Below, piece by piece: positions 23,940-35,481 of a DNA stretch of 64,000 bases. Location: positions 136,547,188 through 136,611,187 of the forward strand of contig JAMXBB010000001.1 of NCBI GenBank assembly GCA_024138015.1, read 5' to 3'. The stretch comes from Lumnitzera littorea. Taxonomy: Eukaryota > Streptophyta > Magnoliopsida > Myrtales > Combretaceae. Made by a program: the position numbers and the translations under genes. Under the pieces are notes generated by a model that saw only the letters and a list, made by a program, of their open reading frames with translations, searched no databases and was not told where the DNA came from. How positions within the stretch are numbered: the first letter of the stretch is position 1; every line of letters begins with the position of its first letter.

Positions 23940-25370
23940 TTTGCTAACGGGTAAAGAAGCCTCCCTTGATAATCACATGGAGTCTCTTATGTTCTCTCTA
24001 ACCTTGATGCTGAGCTGCTTAGTGAGGCCTTGTGATTCTAAACACCCTTATTTTTAAGAAAAGGTAACTTATGACTAGTTTAGTCAAAGAAGACTTCCTT
24101 GCAAACTCTTGATCCAAATTACACTCTTGACTATAATCTCAAAATTATAGTCCATTTTGCATATGATACGCCTTGATCAATCATTATCGTTTTTGGTTCA
24201 ACCATTGTGAATTTAGGCTTTTGGTCAAAAGGTTTCCAAAGAGGATTGATGAGAAGGTCTATTTTAAAAGATTTACTTATTCAACTCGGATGTATAAGTC
24301 AAGAACCTTTTAGGAAAAATAAGAAGTATGCCTGCCCCAATTTCAAAAACAATTTTTATTAAAGATAAGTTATCTTTCAAGATCGGAAGAGTTTTGTTAA
24401 GTAAGGGTGGTATTGTGGTTGGGAAGGTTTTATGTTTGTGAATAAGGATGTGTAAAAGGGTTTTGTGTCTTGTAAGGCTCATGAGATTTGGAATAGGCAT
24501 AAAGGCTTTGAGAATGTTTGGGCTTTAATTATGGGCCTCTAGGCTCTCTTCAATTGGGGCTTTTCCTTTTATACAGAAATCTTGATTTTAAAGCTCTTGC
24601 TTTTTTTTTTTCATTATTTTTCTTATTTTCCTCTCACTTTTTTTTATTACCCCCCTTTTTTCTTTATTTATCATTTTGCCCCATTATTTCTTACTCTTCT
24701 CTTTTTCTTCGGCCTAAAAAGTGAATATTCATATTGTCGAATCTTTGCTTTTGAGAGATTTAAAACCTTGACCCATGGATTCTAAACTTATGAGCTTAGG
24801 TGGGGCATGTGTAGGCTTGAGGTGTTTGGAAAAGAGTTGGTCTCTTTTTCATGTTAGAGAAAGATAACTTATCAAAAATAAAATTCGTCTTTGAATTAAC
24901 GTTACTGAGGCAAACACAAACCAATTTTATCCTTCTTTCCTTCAAATTAACCTATTATGGGGTGGTTCTTGACAAGGTTCAAATTTGAAAGTTCCTCAAA
25001 TTGGTCCAATGGGTTTAACAATGGATAGCTATATTTAGAATTTGAAAACGAATACCTAACTTCACTTTTATCTACGTATCAAATTCAAAAATGACTTCAT
25101 TCAAGGAAATAGCTTGAAATGTCCTCACTCCAATATTGCTCAACTCTCAAATTTTTTTTTTTTTAGAGGTTAGTGTGTAGGATGGAGTTCGCCTCTTTTT
25201 ATTCTAAAACCTTTTAAAAGTGAATTACCTCTTCCTTAGGGAGGGATTTATTTGCCCTGATGTTTATAACATTGCAATCATTCAATTGAATAGGCAATAA
25301 GGTTATATTATTCCAATTGTTACAAAGTTATTCAAAAAATAGACTTTGTTGAAAACAACTTGATTCTTCT
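23940..25370. other. Interior of the Tat/Ogre-like element, no recognisable coding domain
   Basis: AT-rich sequence between the minisatellites and the gag remnant. Frames near 24273-24785 are translations of T-rich tracts and are not called. No RT, RNase H or integrase motif was found on either strand. Confidence 0.5.
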
Positions 25371-26127
25371 TTGCCCTTGCCTTAACTTCCTCCATTCAAG
25401 CATCCAACCACTTTAGACAACCAGCGAGCTTATCAAAAGGCATTGGTATATTCAAAAGAAATGGAGCTTTAGGCATCTCAATTGAACTACCCCTATGACT
25501 TGAAGAAGGACTAACTTGTTGCAGCTCTAGTTGAATGACTTTTACATCAATAAGGTCTTGAATATTGTTCTTCAATCTCTAATATTTTTCAATGGCGTGC
25601 CCCTTCTGACCCATATGATAGTCATATCATGCTTCTAGGTCAAAGCTGTATGGTTTGTAATTTGGATTAGGGGCTTCACAGGATATAATCCTTGCTGCCT
25701 TTAGATGATGAAAGATTTTGGTCATTGAGATCTTTAGCTGAGTGAATTGTCTCTTCTAAGTCCCTTGTGCTTATTTTTTCTCACTCCGCCTTAGCTCTTT
25801 TCTACTTGGGCCTCCTTCATTATTTGGGCTTACCGACATTTGATTAATATTGAATGTCGGGTGTTGAAATCTTCTAAGTATTGGGTCCATTGCCATTTCT
25901 AAGTTTGTAATGCTCTTCTGTATCATGGCTACCTTTTCTTCTAGATTTGAGAGTCTCCCTTCTAGATTTGATAGTCTCCTTTCTAGGTTTGAATCTTGAG
26001 ATATTTGGAGAGTAATGATTATTAGGAGCAGGACCTGCCACTGTTGGGCCATCTGATGTATCATCTTTTTTAAGGAGGCGATTTTGTCATCAATCATGTG
26101 AACCTGATTGAAAGAATTCTTTACCAA
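25371..26127 (-). pseudogene. Tat/Ogre-like gag remnant (coiled coil plus His/Cys-type C-terminus)
   Basis: The open frame 25771-26127 gives 118 residues with heptad-like repeats (RRLSNLEGRLSNLEEKVAM), a predicted coiled coil. Further on, at about 25560-25720, the minus strand reads YDYHMGQKGHAIEKY, then LKNNIQDLIDVKVI. That pattern (CxYHxGxxGHxxExC, then LKxxIQDLID) is typical of plant Tat/Ogre-type gag C-termini. Both terminal Cys positions are degraded and stops occur. The reading continues to about 25371. Confidence 0.7.
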
Positions 26128-26439
26128 TTAGCAAATTTTTCTTTTTTTTTTTAGTGAGAGAGAAAGATAAAGATTTATTTTATAGAAATCGAAAAAAATC
26201 TAAATAAAGATGGCAATTTGTTTTTCCTTTTTAGGTTCTAGTTACAAGTTTGTTAGATTTATTTATATTTTTTTGAGTGAGAGAGAATGAATGGTTAGGT
26301 AAGCTCTATTAAAGGACTATCTACAAGGAAGGAAAGAATTAAGAACGATGGACTAAAGAGAAAAATTATTATTTTGAAAAAATCAGAGTACAAAGAACAA
26401 ATAGAAGGGAGCTTAACAATTATTCTTCATGAAACTTAA

Positions 26440-26770
26440 AATTTATTCAAAATCTTTTAACTACATATAAAGTTTCTAATCTAACTCTCGTAGTTGGGCT
26501 TTAATCTTGTCTAGCATATCTAAAGCCTAATCCATAGTCCTTTTACTTTTTTCGACCTAAGCTAACAAAGCTTGGTTAGAGGCCTCAGTGCATCTAGCCC
26601 TTTGCTTCCAGTAGGTAACCTCAGCTTGTAACAACTACTCATAGATTCCTAGGGCATCCGGTAATCTATTGACTTTTTGATTATTCTCTTGTTGATTACT
26701 TACCATTATCTTTAGGTCTAGGTATTTCATGGACAAGAATTATTCATCAATAAAACAATCATGGAAATAT
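26440..26770 (-). pseudogene. Coiled-coil remnant upstream of gag in the Tat/Ogre-like element
   Basis: The minus strand encodes KQRARCTEASNQALLA, a stop, then VEKSKRTMD and LDMLDKIKAQLRELD. These are heptad-rich segments like the N-terminal ORF or gag of large plant retroelements. Single stops interrupt an otherwise conserved frame. Confidence 0.55.
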
Positions 26771-27017
26771 GCATATGCTAGAACCGCTCGGGTTAGTTTA
26801 ATACTCCTTAAGTTGCAACCTTATCATTTGGTTTGATGTTTTTACTTTAGAAAAGACTCATTATATTTCTAAATCTTTCAAACATTGGTAGGGTTACAAT
26901 TCTTAGGAGTAATATATTAACTCATGCAATTAGGGTGAGTTCTAAAGGGTCCTTAAGTTTTGTGACCTCACTCTTTTTTAGAAAACGCCTTCATTGGTCA
27001 CATTACAGCTTAAGTAG

Positions 27018-27149
27018 AGTGGCCTAATCAATCTCAAGTAATGATTACCCCACTATACCTAGAACCTACACAACAGCATCTAAAGTGGCCTAATCAATCT
27101 CAAGCAGTGATTACCCCACTATACCTAGAACCTACACAACAGCATCTAT
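27018..27149. repeat. 66-bp tandem duplication
   Basis: Two near-identical 66-bp copies (27018-27083 and 27084-27149), each starting agtggcctaatcaatctcaa and differing at only two or three bases. It lies in the untranslated leader of the Tat/Ogre-like element, just inside the PBS. The 64-codon frame here is a by-product. Confidence 0.9.
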
Positions 27150-27246
27150 CTTGCATCTTTGATGTAATAAATGACACAAACCTAAACCCCTACCCCCCCC
27201 AATGTCCCAATGCATGTTGTATTTTAAGTGGTTAGCCTTCTTGACG

Positions 27247-27265
27247 TCCTCAGTAGAGTTGCCAA
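27247..27265 (-). other. Arg-type primer binding site of the Tat/Ogre-like element
   Basis: On the minus strand, two bases after the LTR end TCGACA, the sequence reads TTGGCAACTCTACTGAGGA. Ogre/Tat elements use a tRNA-Arg PBS of the form TGGCGACTCTGCTGGGGA. The differences are mostly transitions. Confidence 0.65.
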
Positions 27266-27267
27266 GC

Positions 27268-28844
27268 TGTCGATTTTGTTTTTTTTTTTTTCTCAATTTT
27301 TAAATTAGTCTTCTTCAAACCAATCAATATTAAACCATATCCGTTTAATATTGATCGTTGACTAAGGTTTAGAGAAAATCGATTCTTTTAACTTAGAAAA
27401 CGTTTTGGAGTCACCACTCGACCGAAGTTAGGGAAAAGAGTTAAGTTATAATTAATTGGGTGGATTGATTATAATTTAGTTACTAATCTTCAATAAAACT
27501 GATTTTTATTAAAACAATTTTTTGGAAACTAAAGATTTGGATCCAGGAGCTAAACTTTTAAACCTTAAATGAGTACTACGTTTAATCTTTCCGAATTTAA
27601 ATTTACCTTTCAATATACCCTTATGATGACATTTATTTACAAGCTATAATTGAAATTATGCTTATTTACAAAAAATAAGGATTTAAAGAATTAACTACTA
27701 AAAGAAGAAAATAATTTTTTTTCATTTTTTAAGTCGCTTCGTATGTATGAGTACTTACGTATTCGCTATTCAAAATTAAACTTCTGTAGTTTATTTCAAA
27801 AATATTAACGGCTTGATTGATTTTAAATTTAAAAAGTGATCGAGTTTACGTCTCTTAGTCATTTCATTTTATTTAAGAAAAACACCTAAAAAAAAGGATC
27901 CTAATTTAGTGATTTTATTTTTGAGAAAATTCTAAAATATCCTAATTTTTGAAAAATAAAGATCCAATTATTTTTATTTATTTGGAAAAAAATTTTCTAA
28001 GTGATAAAACTTTTTAGAAAAATCTTAAAATACCTAAACACAACTTTTCATGAAATATGCAATTATCATAGCTAACATGCCTAATTATAGAAAAGAAGCC
28101 CAAACCATAAAAAAGGAGCCTAGTTATAAAAAGGAAGCCTAAACCATAGAAAAAATTCTTAAATATAGAAAAGAAACCTAAATTATGGAAAAGATATTTA
28201 ATCATAAAAAAGAAGCCTAAATCATTAAAAAAATATTTGAATCATAGAAAATATATTTGAATTATGGAAAACATACCTAAAGAGTTTATTTATTTTATTG
28301 AAACAAGGATTTTTCTAAGTGAGAGGACATCTTTATTTTTCGTTATTATTTTTTTTACTTTTTTTTATTATATATTTCTGACTAAAACATAAAAATAAGT
28401 AAACCAAACAAACTAATCCTTTTCATGTTTTTTTCTTTTTCCTTCTTTTTTGTTTCCTTTTTCTTTTTACAATTGCAAATAGAATACAATCATAACAATA
28501 ATAATAATAACAACAACAACAAAAAGAAAAAGAAAAAGAAAAAGAAAAAAATACGATATTAAAAAAATAAATAAAAACAAAGAAAATAAAATACAGAGAA
28601 TAAAACACAAATCAAAACTAAAGCAAATCCAAAGCAAGTTGGAGTTCACACGAATCCCGGAAAAAGGAACCGTGTAGAGAGAGAGAGAGTAGCGTTGTGA
28701 ATGGATTTAAGTGATTATGAGTGATGAGTTTATGGTTTGTAGTGAAATGGAATCTCTTATTTATAGGTATCATGGTTAAGTTAAGGATAGAAAATATTAA
28801 ATGTAATATGATTTTCTTCTATGTTTAAGTTGGGTGAACTTAGA
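27268..28844 (-). repeat. 5' LTR of the Tat/Ogre-like element, first segment
   Basis: Aligns with 20112 to about 21630 of the 3' LTR, including the 'aagttataattaattgggtgg' block and the A-rich (aac)n-like stretch near 28500. It is interrupted at 28845 by the Athila-like element and resumes at 34870. Confidence 0.85.
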
Positions 28845-30209
28845 TGATAAAGGTATATTTTTCATATTTTAAAGTGCAAAGTAAGATAGAATTATTGTTG
28901 ATTTTATAAAAATCATTAAGAAATAGTACTTAATTATTTTCATTTGGACATTTCAAGAATTAAAGGATTCAAGAGTAAAATTATAGACAATTTAGAGGAG
29001 TTTTACGCAAAGGAACGAAATCCGAATCAACATGCAAAAGATGGAATTAAAGGCAATTGCCCTACACTTACACTAGCGACCTTTGAAGTCTACGTTGCCA
29101 GCTTTGATGGCTACGCCGCTGGCTTTCATGAAAAAGAAGTTTTATACAAGTCAACCCTAATTTTTCTTATAAATAGCTTATGTTTTATTGGTTGGGAGAT
29201 TTTTAAAAACACACTTTCCTTAGACTTAGATAGTTTTTAAAGAATTTTTTGGGAGAATCACTTGGATCATTAAGAAGAATTTGCTTTTGCTGTGGAGACC
29301 AAGTTGAAGTTGCAATTAAAGATTATCTTTTCCAATACAGAATTTCTATTTCAATTATTCTTATGCAATTCTGTAAATTACTTATGATTTCAATTATGAA
29401 TTTCCTTACGATTTCAATTAGTATTTGTTTTTTTGTTTTTGAATCCATGGTTGACTAAATTTATTTGTGGGAATTGATGAAGCCCTAGGTAGCTAAGATG
29501 ATGATTGTGTTCATGTTATAGGATTAAGAGATATATGGATAATTCATGAGTGCAACTTTTATGATTTCAATTATAATTATTAGAAACTCTAATGATATGG
29601 GAGTTGATATAAGGTTTGTTAGAAATTTTTAGTTGATTTGATTAATTAATGTGGAAGTAAAGTTAATTGAATTAATTAGAAATTATCTAGAAATTAATGC
29701 GATGTTCGACGATTGATTATTTAATAAGACATTAGGAATAATTGATTTAGGGCATTAGACAATCATAGTATCGGGAGATATATGATTGTAATTTAGAGTT
29801 TACTGTTAATTGGAAGATGCAGAAGCTAACTAATTAATTAGGAGTTTAAATTTTTAAGTTTTAAGGTATAATAATTTCACTTCAATTACCATATAACTAT
29901 TAATCTATATAACATGATAACAATTTGATTGGTATAATCTAGGGTAGATTCTGTTTTCTAATAATCTTCAATTGATTGCTTAATTTTAGATTTTTCATAG
30001 TTATTTTCTTTTCAAAAGATTTAGAGTAGTTATTAGATTAATTAATTTAATTTTGATTGCTTGAATATTAGTAAGAACTATCATAGGATTAGTAATTTTT
30101 TAGTTTTCGAGGGATCAACAACCTTACTTTCTCTATATTACTTGATTTCGAGCCAGTATACTTACTAGAGTATTTACGGTTTATATATATATATAGCTTA
30201 AGTGAATCA
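28845..30209 (+). repeat. 5' LTR of the Athila-like element
   Basis: 1365 bp, TG...CA. Contains a TATA-like promoter word tataaata at about 29168-29175. A 98-codon frame (28944-29240) lies entirely in the LTR and is not considered a gene. A roughly 20-bp segment near 29105 (between 'gccagc' and 'cttt') is absent from the 3' LTR. Confidence 0.9.
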
Positions 30210-30210
30210 A

Positions 30211-30231
30211 GTTTTTGGCGTCGTTGTTGAG
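30211..30231 (+). other. Asp-type primer binding site of the Athila-like element
   Basis: ttTTGGCGTCGTTGTTGAGA follows the LTR end by a few bases. The Athila/Tat consensus is TGGCGCCGTTGCCGGGGA. The three C/G positions have become T/A. Confidence 0.8.
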
Positions 30232-30319
30232 AATTGGAAATATTAAATCTTTTAGTTCTATTGGTACTTTAGGTACATTTGATGACGTATATTATTTTTG
30301 CTCTTCTTGCAGGTATTTT

Positions 30320-30930
30320 ATGCGAAGGAGTAGAAGTGTTGAAATTCTACCACTAGATTAAAAAATAGAGCGCACTTTAAATCAGTTAAGGCGAGAGAAT
30401 AGAAGAAAGATGATAGAAGAGATGATAGGTAATGAGGGTAATAATCAGATACAAGGAGTTTCACGAGCACTACAAGATTATACAGTACCTATAGAGATGG
30501 GTTTGGCAATAAGGAGGCCCACTATTTAGGCTAATAACTTTAAGTTGAAGCTCTTCCTTATTTAGATGGTTCAGACAAATTAGTTTGGAAGATATACCAA
30601 TAAAAGTCCTAACGAGCATATTACAGGATTCCTTTAATGTTGTAATACAATGAAGATAAACAATGTGACAAATAAGGTTATTAGATTACAGCTCTTTCCC
30701 TTTTCATTGGGGGATAAAGCTAGAGCTTAGTTTCATTCACTGCCACAAGAGTTTATCACTACCTAAGCTGATTTTTCATCGAAGTTCTTAAGGAGATTTT
30801 TCCCACTAGCTAGGACTGTAAAATTAAGGAACGACATCACCAACCTTACTAAGTTTAGTGGTGAGTCACTTTATGTCTTATGCTCAATGCTAAAGGATTG
30901 GGAATATTTCTAGGAGACATAAATTACCAT
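30320..30930 (+). pseudogene. Athila-like gag remnant
   Basis: From an ATG at 30320 the frame contains RRPTI, a stop, ANNFKLK, then PNEHITGFL and, after a shift, MKINNVTNKVIRLQLFPFSL, GDKARA and SLPQEFITT. These are the order and motifs of Athila-group gag. Several stops and a frameshift make it non-functional. Confidence 0.75.
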
Positions 30931-30944
30931 AAAAGAGTATTCTG

Positions 30945-31835
30945 GCAATTAAGCTTTTTGATGTATGGGGAATAGACTTCATGGGTCCTTTCCCTTTATC
31001 TTTTTCAAACAGATATATACTTTTGGCAATAGATTATGTGTCGAAATGGGTAGAAGCAGTTGCTCTAGGTAATTAAATTTTTGAAAATAAACATTTTTGC
31101 AAGTTTGGGGTACCTATGGCTATTATAAGTGATAGGGGTCACATTTTTGCAATCAGTCATTTCAAAAATTATTAACAAAATATGGAGTCAATCATAAACT
31201 TGCCACCCCATATCATCCATAAACTTATGGACAAGTTGAGGTGTCCAATAGGGAAATAAAGCGTATCCTAGAAAAGACTATCAATGCATTTAAGAAAGAC
31301 TGATCTCTAAAACTCGATGATGCATTGTAGGCTTATAGGACAGCTTTTAAAACCCTTATAGGAATGTCCCCATACAAAATCATTTATGGTAAATCATGTC
31401 ACCTACTTGTAGAGCTCGAGCACAAGGCCTATTAGGTCATAAAATACCTTCATTTTGATTTACAAGCTACAGGTGAAAAGCGATTGCTCCTATTGAACCA
31501 ACTGGACGAAATTAGAGAGGAAGCTTATGAAAACGCTAGGATCTATAAGGAGAGAGCCAAGCGATGGCATGACAAGAACATTTAATAACGGGAGTTCGTG
31601 CCTGGTTAGAAAGTGTTATTGTACAACTCTCGACTGAAGCTGTTTCCGGGTAAGTTAAAATCTTGATGGTTTGAGCCATTTAAAATAGCTAATATTTTTC
31701 CTCATGGTACACTTAAGTTAAAAGTAGGAGACAATTGCACTTTTAAGGTAAATGGTCATCTTCTCAAACACTATTTTGAAGGAGAAAACATGGATAGCGA
31801 CGCTACTATGGTGGTGAGTGAGAATTTACAGTAAG
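30945..31835 (+). pseudogene. Athila-like integrase remnant
   Basis: Starts at VWGIDFMGPFPLS (first catalytic Asp), then ILLAIDYVSKWVEAVALGN, AIISDRG (second Asp) and GQVEVSNREIKRILEK (Glu), then ELEHKAY, NQLDEIREEAYENARIY, NSRLKLFPGKL and FPHGTLKL. All three catalytic acids can be seen, but stops and shifts interrupt. It follows gag without any RT, so the junction near 30910-30950 marks a large internal deletion. Confidence 0.8.
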
Positions 31836-31839
31836 ATCG

Positions 31840-33493
31840 AAAAAGTCGAGCTAGCTATTATAAATTAAGCACTTTATGGGAGGCAACCCATGTCTAACCA
31901 AACTAATTTTTTATTCATTATTATTTAATTATTTTTATTTATTAAATAAAAATAATAATAAAAAAATTTTTTTGAGGCTGGTCATTTGCATAAAGGTTGT
32001 TGGCTTAAGGAAAAAAAAAACAAATTGATTTGGGTAACTCGGGATCATTAGCTCTACTATGTACTCTTTTGTGCACTTTTATGCTGTCTTTGCTATTTCA
32101 TTTTTCTTTGCGTTTGATGAGACAGGTCAGATCTGAATTCTATGAAAGCAATGATCTTATGCTTAGAATTTTCATTGTTGTTGAAAATTTGAATCTAAGG
32201 GAGTACCGGTTTTTCATTTCTTATTGTTGCAAATTTTTATTTCCTCTTACATATTGGATAGAAGACAGTGTGGACACTATCCATCCTACAATAAGGGGGA
32301 GGAATAGGAAATGAAAATATCAATTTTGATGTCGGTTTTTGTTTACAATAATTATACTTTCCTATTAGTTTGAACTTTACTTGTTCTTAAGTATTTGGCA
32401 ATGTTTTAGGCCAATTTGTTTTTTCTTTTTTTTTTTTTTTGAATTTCTTGTTTGGAATTTAGAGATTATACAAAGAAAAAAATATATTGATAGCATCTAA
32501 TTGTGATTTGAATAATTGGTTCACTAAGATGCCCTACTCACCAATGTTGAGATTTTTGTACTTGGTTAAAATTAATTAATCAATTCTTTAAGAACCTAAT
32601 TTACTTAGTTTTTAGCCTTGGAATTTGAAGTTTAAGAGTCAGTTGAGTCCTTAAGTGAAAAGTAAACAGGTTCACTTCTATATAAGGTTAGTTAGTATAT
32701 GGTCTTTTTAGTTATTCTAATGGCACTTTAACACTTAGTGAAAGAGGTAAGTAAAGCTTTGAACTTAGTGATTCCTATAAAAGAAGTCTAAAAAATTTTA
32801 ATGAGCATTCAAAAAATGTTGAAATAAGAACCTCTATTCCAATAACTTAAGATATTGAGTTAAGAGTGTCCTAACTTGAACGTTAAAGTGAGAAAGAGTT
32901 CGTAGGGGGTCCCTTTAAAACTTAGTCACTTGGGTAATAAGCTCGAGATTTGCCGACTCAATGCACTCACTATAATGAGAAGGGTAGAAAGGTAAAAGTT
33001 CAGTATCTGAACTAAAAAAAAAGAAAAAAAGAAAAAATTGGGAATGGAAAATGGAAATTTTGAATGCAATTCAAGAAATACATTAAGGCTTGTAATAAAA
33101 AAGGAAGAAAACCTAGGGATAGAGCAGATACCTTATGTTTTTACTATTTTGTTAACTTGTTTGTCGAGATAATTAAAGAGATAATATGCCTATTAACAGC
33201 TATGGAGTTTAAATGGGTGTTTTTCCTTCTAGAACTGAGTATTTACTTTTGAAATAGAAATCCTAGGTTAAATGTTTGGATTAAAATTTGTTTTCCTTAG
33301 AATGGCTGGTTAATTTCAATTGTAGTACTTTAATCACATATTTCGATTTGGTCCAAACAGTGGGTATTATAAATTAGTGAGTTTGAAAATGTGAAATATC
33401 AGATGTTTAGGATTAGCAATTGGAAACTTTATATTTTCAATGATAGATTTCTTTAGTATTGTTTATTTCGCTTGAGGACAAGCAAAAGTTCAA
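31840..33493 (+). other. Non-coding 3' interior of the Athila-like element
   Basis: The word 'atgggaggcaacccatg' near 31876 is typical of the region after Athila pol. The 94-codon frame at 32030-32314 begins with a hydrophobic stretch (LLCTFMLSLLFHFSL), which recalls the position of the env-like ORF in some Athila copies. No homology can be claimed. Confidence 0.45.
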
Positions 33494-33505
33494 GTGTGGG
33501 GGAGT

Positions 33506-34869
33506 TAATAAAGGCATATTTTTCATATTTTAAAGTGCAAATTAAGATAGAATTATTATTGATTTTATAGAAATCATTAAGAAATGGTACTTAATTATTT
33601 TCATTTAGACATTTCAGGAATTAGAGAATTCAAGAGTGGAATTACGGATGATTTAGAGGAGTTTTATGCAAAGGAACGAAGTTTGAATCAACATGCGTAA
33701 GATAGAATTAAAGGTAATAGACCTATACTTACACCGGCGACCTTTGGAGTCTATGCTGCCAGCCTTCATGAAAATGAAGTTTCACGCGAGTCAACCTTAA
33801 TTTTTCTTATAAATAGCTTATGTTTCATCGGTTAGAGATTTTATTAAAACATACTATCCTTAGACTTAGAGAGTCGTAGAATAGTTTTTAAATAGTTCTT
33901 GAAGAATTCTTTGGGAGAATCACTTGGATCATTGAGAAGAATTTTCTTTTGTTATGGAGACCAAGTTGAAGTTGTAATTAAAGATTATCTTTTCCAATAC
34001 AAAATTGGTGATATTTATTTCAATTATTCTTATGCAATTTTGTGAATTACTTATGATTTCAATTATGAATTTCCTTACAATTTCAATTAGTATTTGTGTT
34101 TTTGTTTTCGAATCCATGGTTGGCTAAATTTATTTGTGGGAATTGATGAAACCTTAGATAGCTAAGATGATGATTGTGTTCATGTTATAGGATTAAGAGA
34201 TATATGGATGATTCATGATTGCAACTTTTATGATTTCAATTATAATTGTTAGAAACTCTAATGATACGGGAGTTGATATAAGGTTTGTTAGAAATTTTTA
34301 GTTGATTTGATTAATTAATGTAGAAGTAGAGTTAATTGAATTAATTAGAAATTAATGCGATGTTCGGCGATTGATTATTCAATAAGACATTAGGAATAAT
34401 TGATTTAGGGCATTAGACAATCATAGTAGCGGGAGATATATGATTCTAATTTAGAGTTTATTGTTAATTGGAAGATGCAGAAGCTGACTAATTAATTAGG
34501 AGTTTAAATTCTTAAGTTTTAAGGTATAATAATTTCATTTCAATGATCATATAACTATTAATTTATATGACATGATAACAATTTGATTGGCATAATTTAG
34601 GGTGGATTCTATTTTCCCATAATTTTCAATTGATTGCTTAATTTTAGATTTTTCATAGTTATTTTCTTTTCAATAGATTTAGAGTAATTATTAGATTAAT
34701 TAATTTAATTTTGATTACCTGAATATTAATAAAAACTAACATAAGATTAGTAATTTCTTAGTCTTCGAGGGATCAATAACCTTACTTTCTCTATATTATT
34801 TAATTTCAACCTAGTATACTTACTGGAGTATTCATGATTTATTTTTATATATATAGTTTAAGCAAATCA
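33506..34869 (+). repeat. 3' LTR of the Athila-like element
   Basis: 1364 bp partner of 28845-30209, starting TTAATAAAGG (TG mutated to TT/TA) directly after the PPT and ending aatca. TATA-like word at about 33808-33815. After it, the interrupted Tat/Ogre-like LTR resumes with 'ttggacaatacgtgatac'. Confidence 0.9.
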
Positions 34870-35481
34870 TTGGACAATACGTGATACTAAATACAAAGCA
34901 AGTGCGTGTAGGAGTGTGTCAGAGTGTATCCAACATACGTAGAAGTATGCTTACTACACTTAGAAGTGAGTTGGTAAATGATGTGGCGATGATGTGGCGA
35001 GCGACATGGCGATAACATAACAATGAAGTGAGAAAAGAAAATAAAAAATACATTTTACACCTTCCATAGATTGAACCTAAGATCTTCAAGTTATATGTAA
35101 CATTAAGTTCAAGTGCTTATCTAAATGGATTGTTGGTTTTTCCTTATTCAATTGCACATATGGACTAAGTCAACTTGAGCTAAATTTAAATTTAAGCTTG
35201 AGCCCAATAACTCTTTATTTATTTTATCTAAATTAAAAATTATATTCTACTAAATTATCTAAAAGATTTATTATTTTCTAAATATTTTTTTTATTTTTCA
35301 AAATTTTATATTTTTGTGATTTTTTTCTAAATTTCTTTTCTTAAATCTTCTATTTTTTTTTTTGTATTTTTCTAAATTTCTTATTTTTGGGGGTTTTTCT
35401 ATTTTTTTTTTTTCATTTTTTCTAATTTAGCACCCTTTACCTTATTGAAAAAATAAAAAAGAGAAAAATTGAGTGTCTACA
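34870..35481 (-). repeat. 5' LTR of the Tat/Ogre-like element, second segment
   Basis: Resumes the alignment with the 3' LTR at 'ttggacaatacgtgatac' (compare 21639). It runs to the LTR terminus, sense TGTAGACACTCAATTTTTCT, at 35481. Together with 27268-28844 this gives an LTR of about 2.19 kb. Confidence 0.85.

Larger units (their letters stand above)
28845..34869 (+). mobile_element. Athila-like Ty3/gypsy element with internal deletion
   Basis: LTRs 28845-30209 and 33506-34869 (about 1.36 kb each, clearly more similar to each other than those of elements 1 and 3). Target duplication ttaga (28840-28844) and ttgga (34870-34874) differs at one base. The PBS reads TGGCGTCGTTGTTGAGAA, the Asp-type PBS of Athila/Tat elements with transitions. 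A gag remnant is followed almost directly by integrase, so protease, RT and RNase H are missing. The PPT gtgtgggggag lies at 33494-33504. Confidence 0.88.
20112..35481 (-). mobile_element. Tat/Ogre-like non-autonomous LTR retrotransposon, itself interrupted
   Basis: Minus-strand element with 3' LTR 20112-22234, an internal region of about 5 kb (22235-27267) and 5' LTR 27268-35481. The 5' LTR is split by the Athila-like element at 28845-34869. The PBS next to the 5' LTR reads TGGCAACTCTACTGAGGA, close to the Arg-type PBS known from Ogre/Tat elements. Only gag-like coding remnants are found, with no protease, RT, RNase H or integrase. Two tandem-repeat blocks occupy the 3' part of the interior. 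A target duplication is not clear (ctaag versus ccaaa, 3 of 5 matching). Confidence 0.8.

Noticed and set aside
28944..29240. 98-codon open frame that looks like a small gene
   Set aside because: It lies wholly inside the 5' LTR of the Athila-like element, and its counterpart in the 3' LTR is broken.
32030..32314. Env-like transmembrane protein of the Athila-like element
   Set aside because: Only a hydrophobic start at a suggestive position; no cleavage site, no second membrane segment and no recognisable homology.
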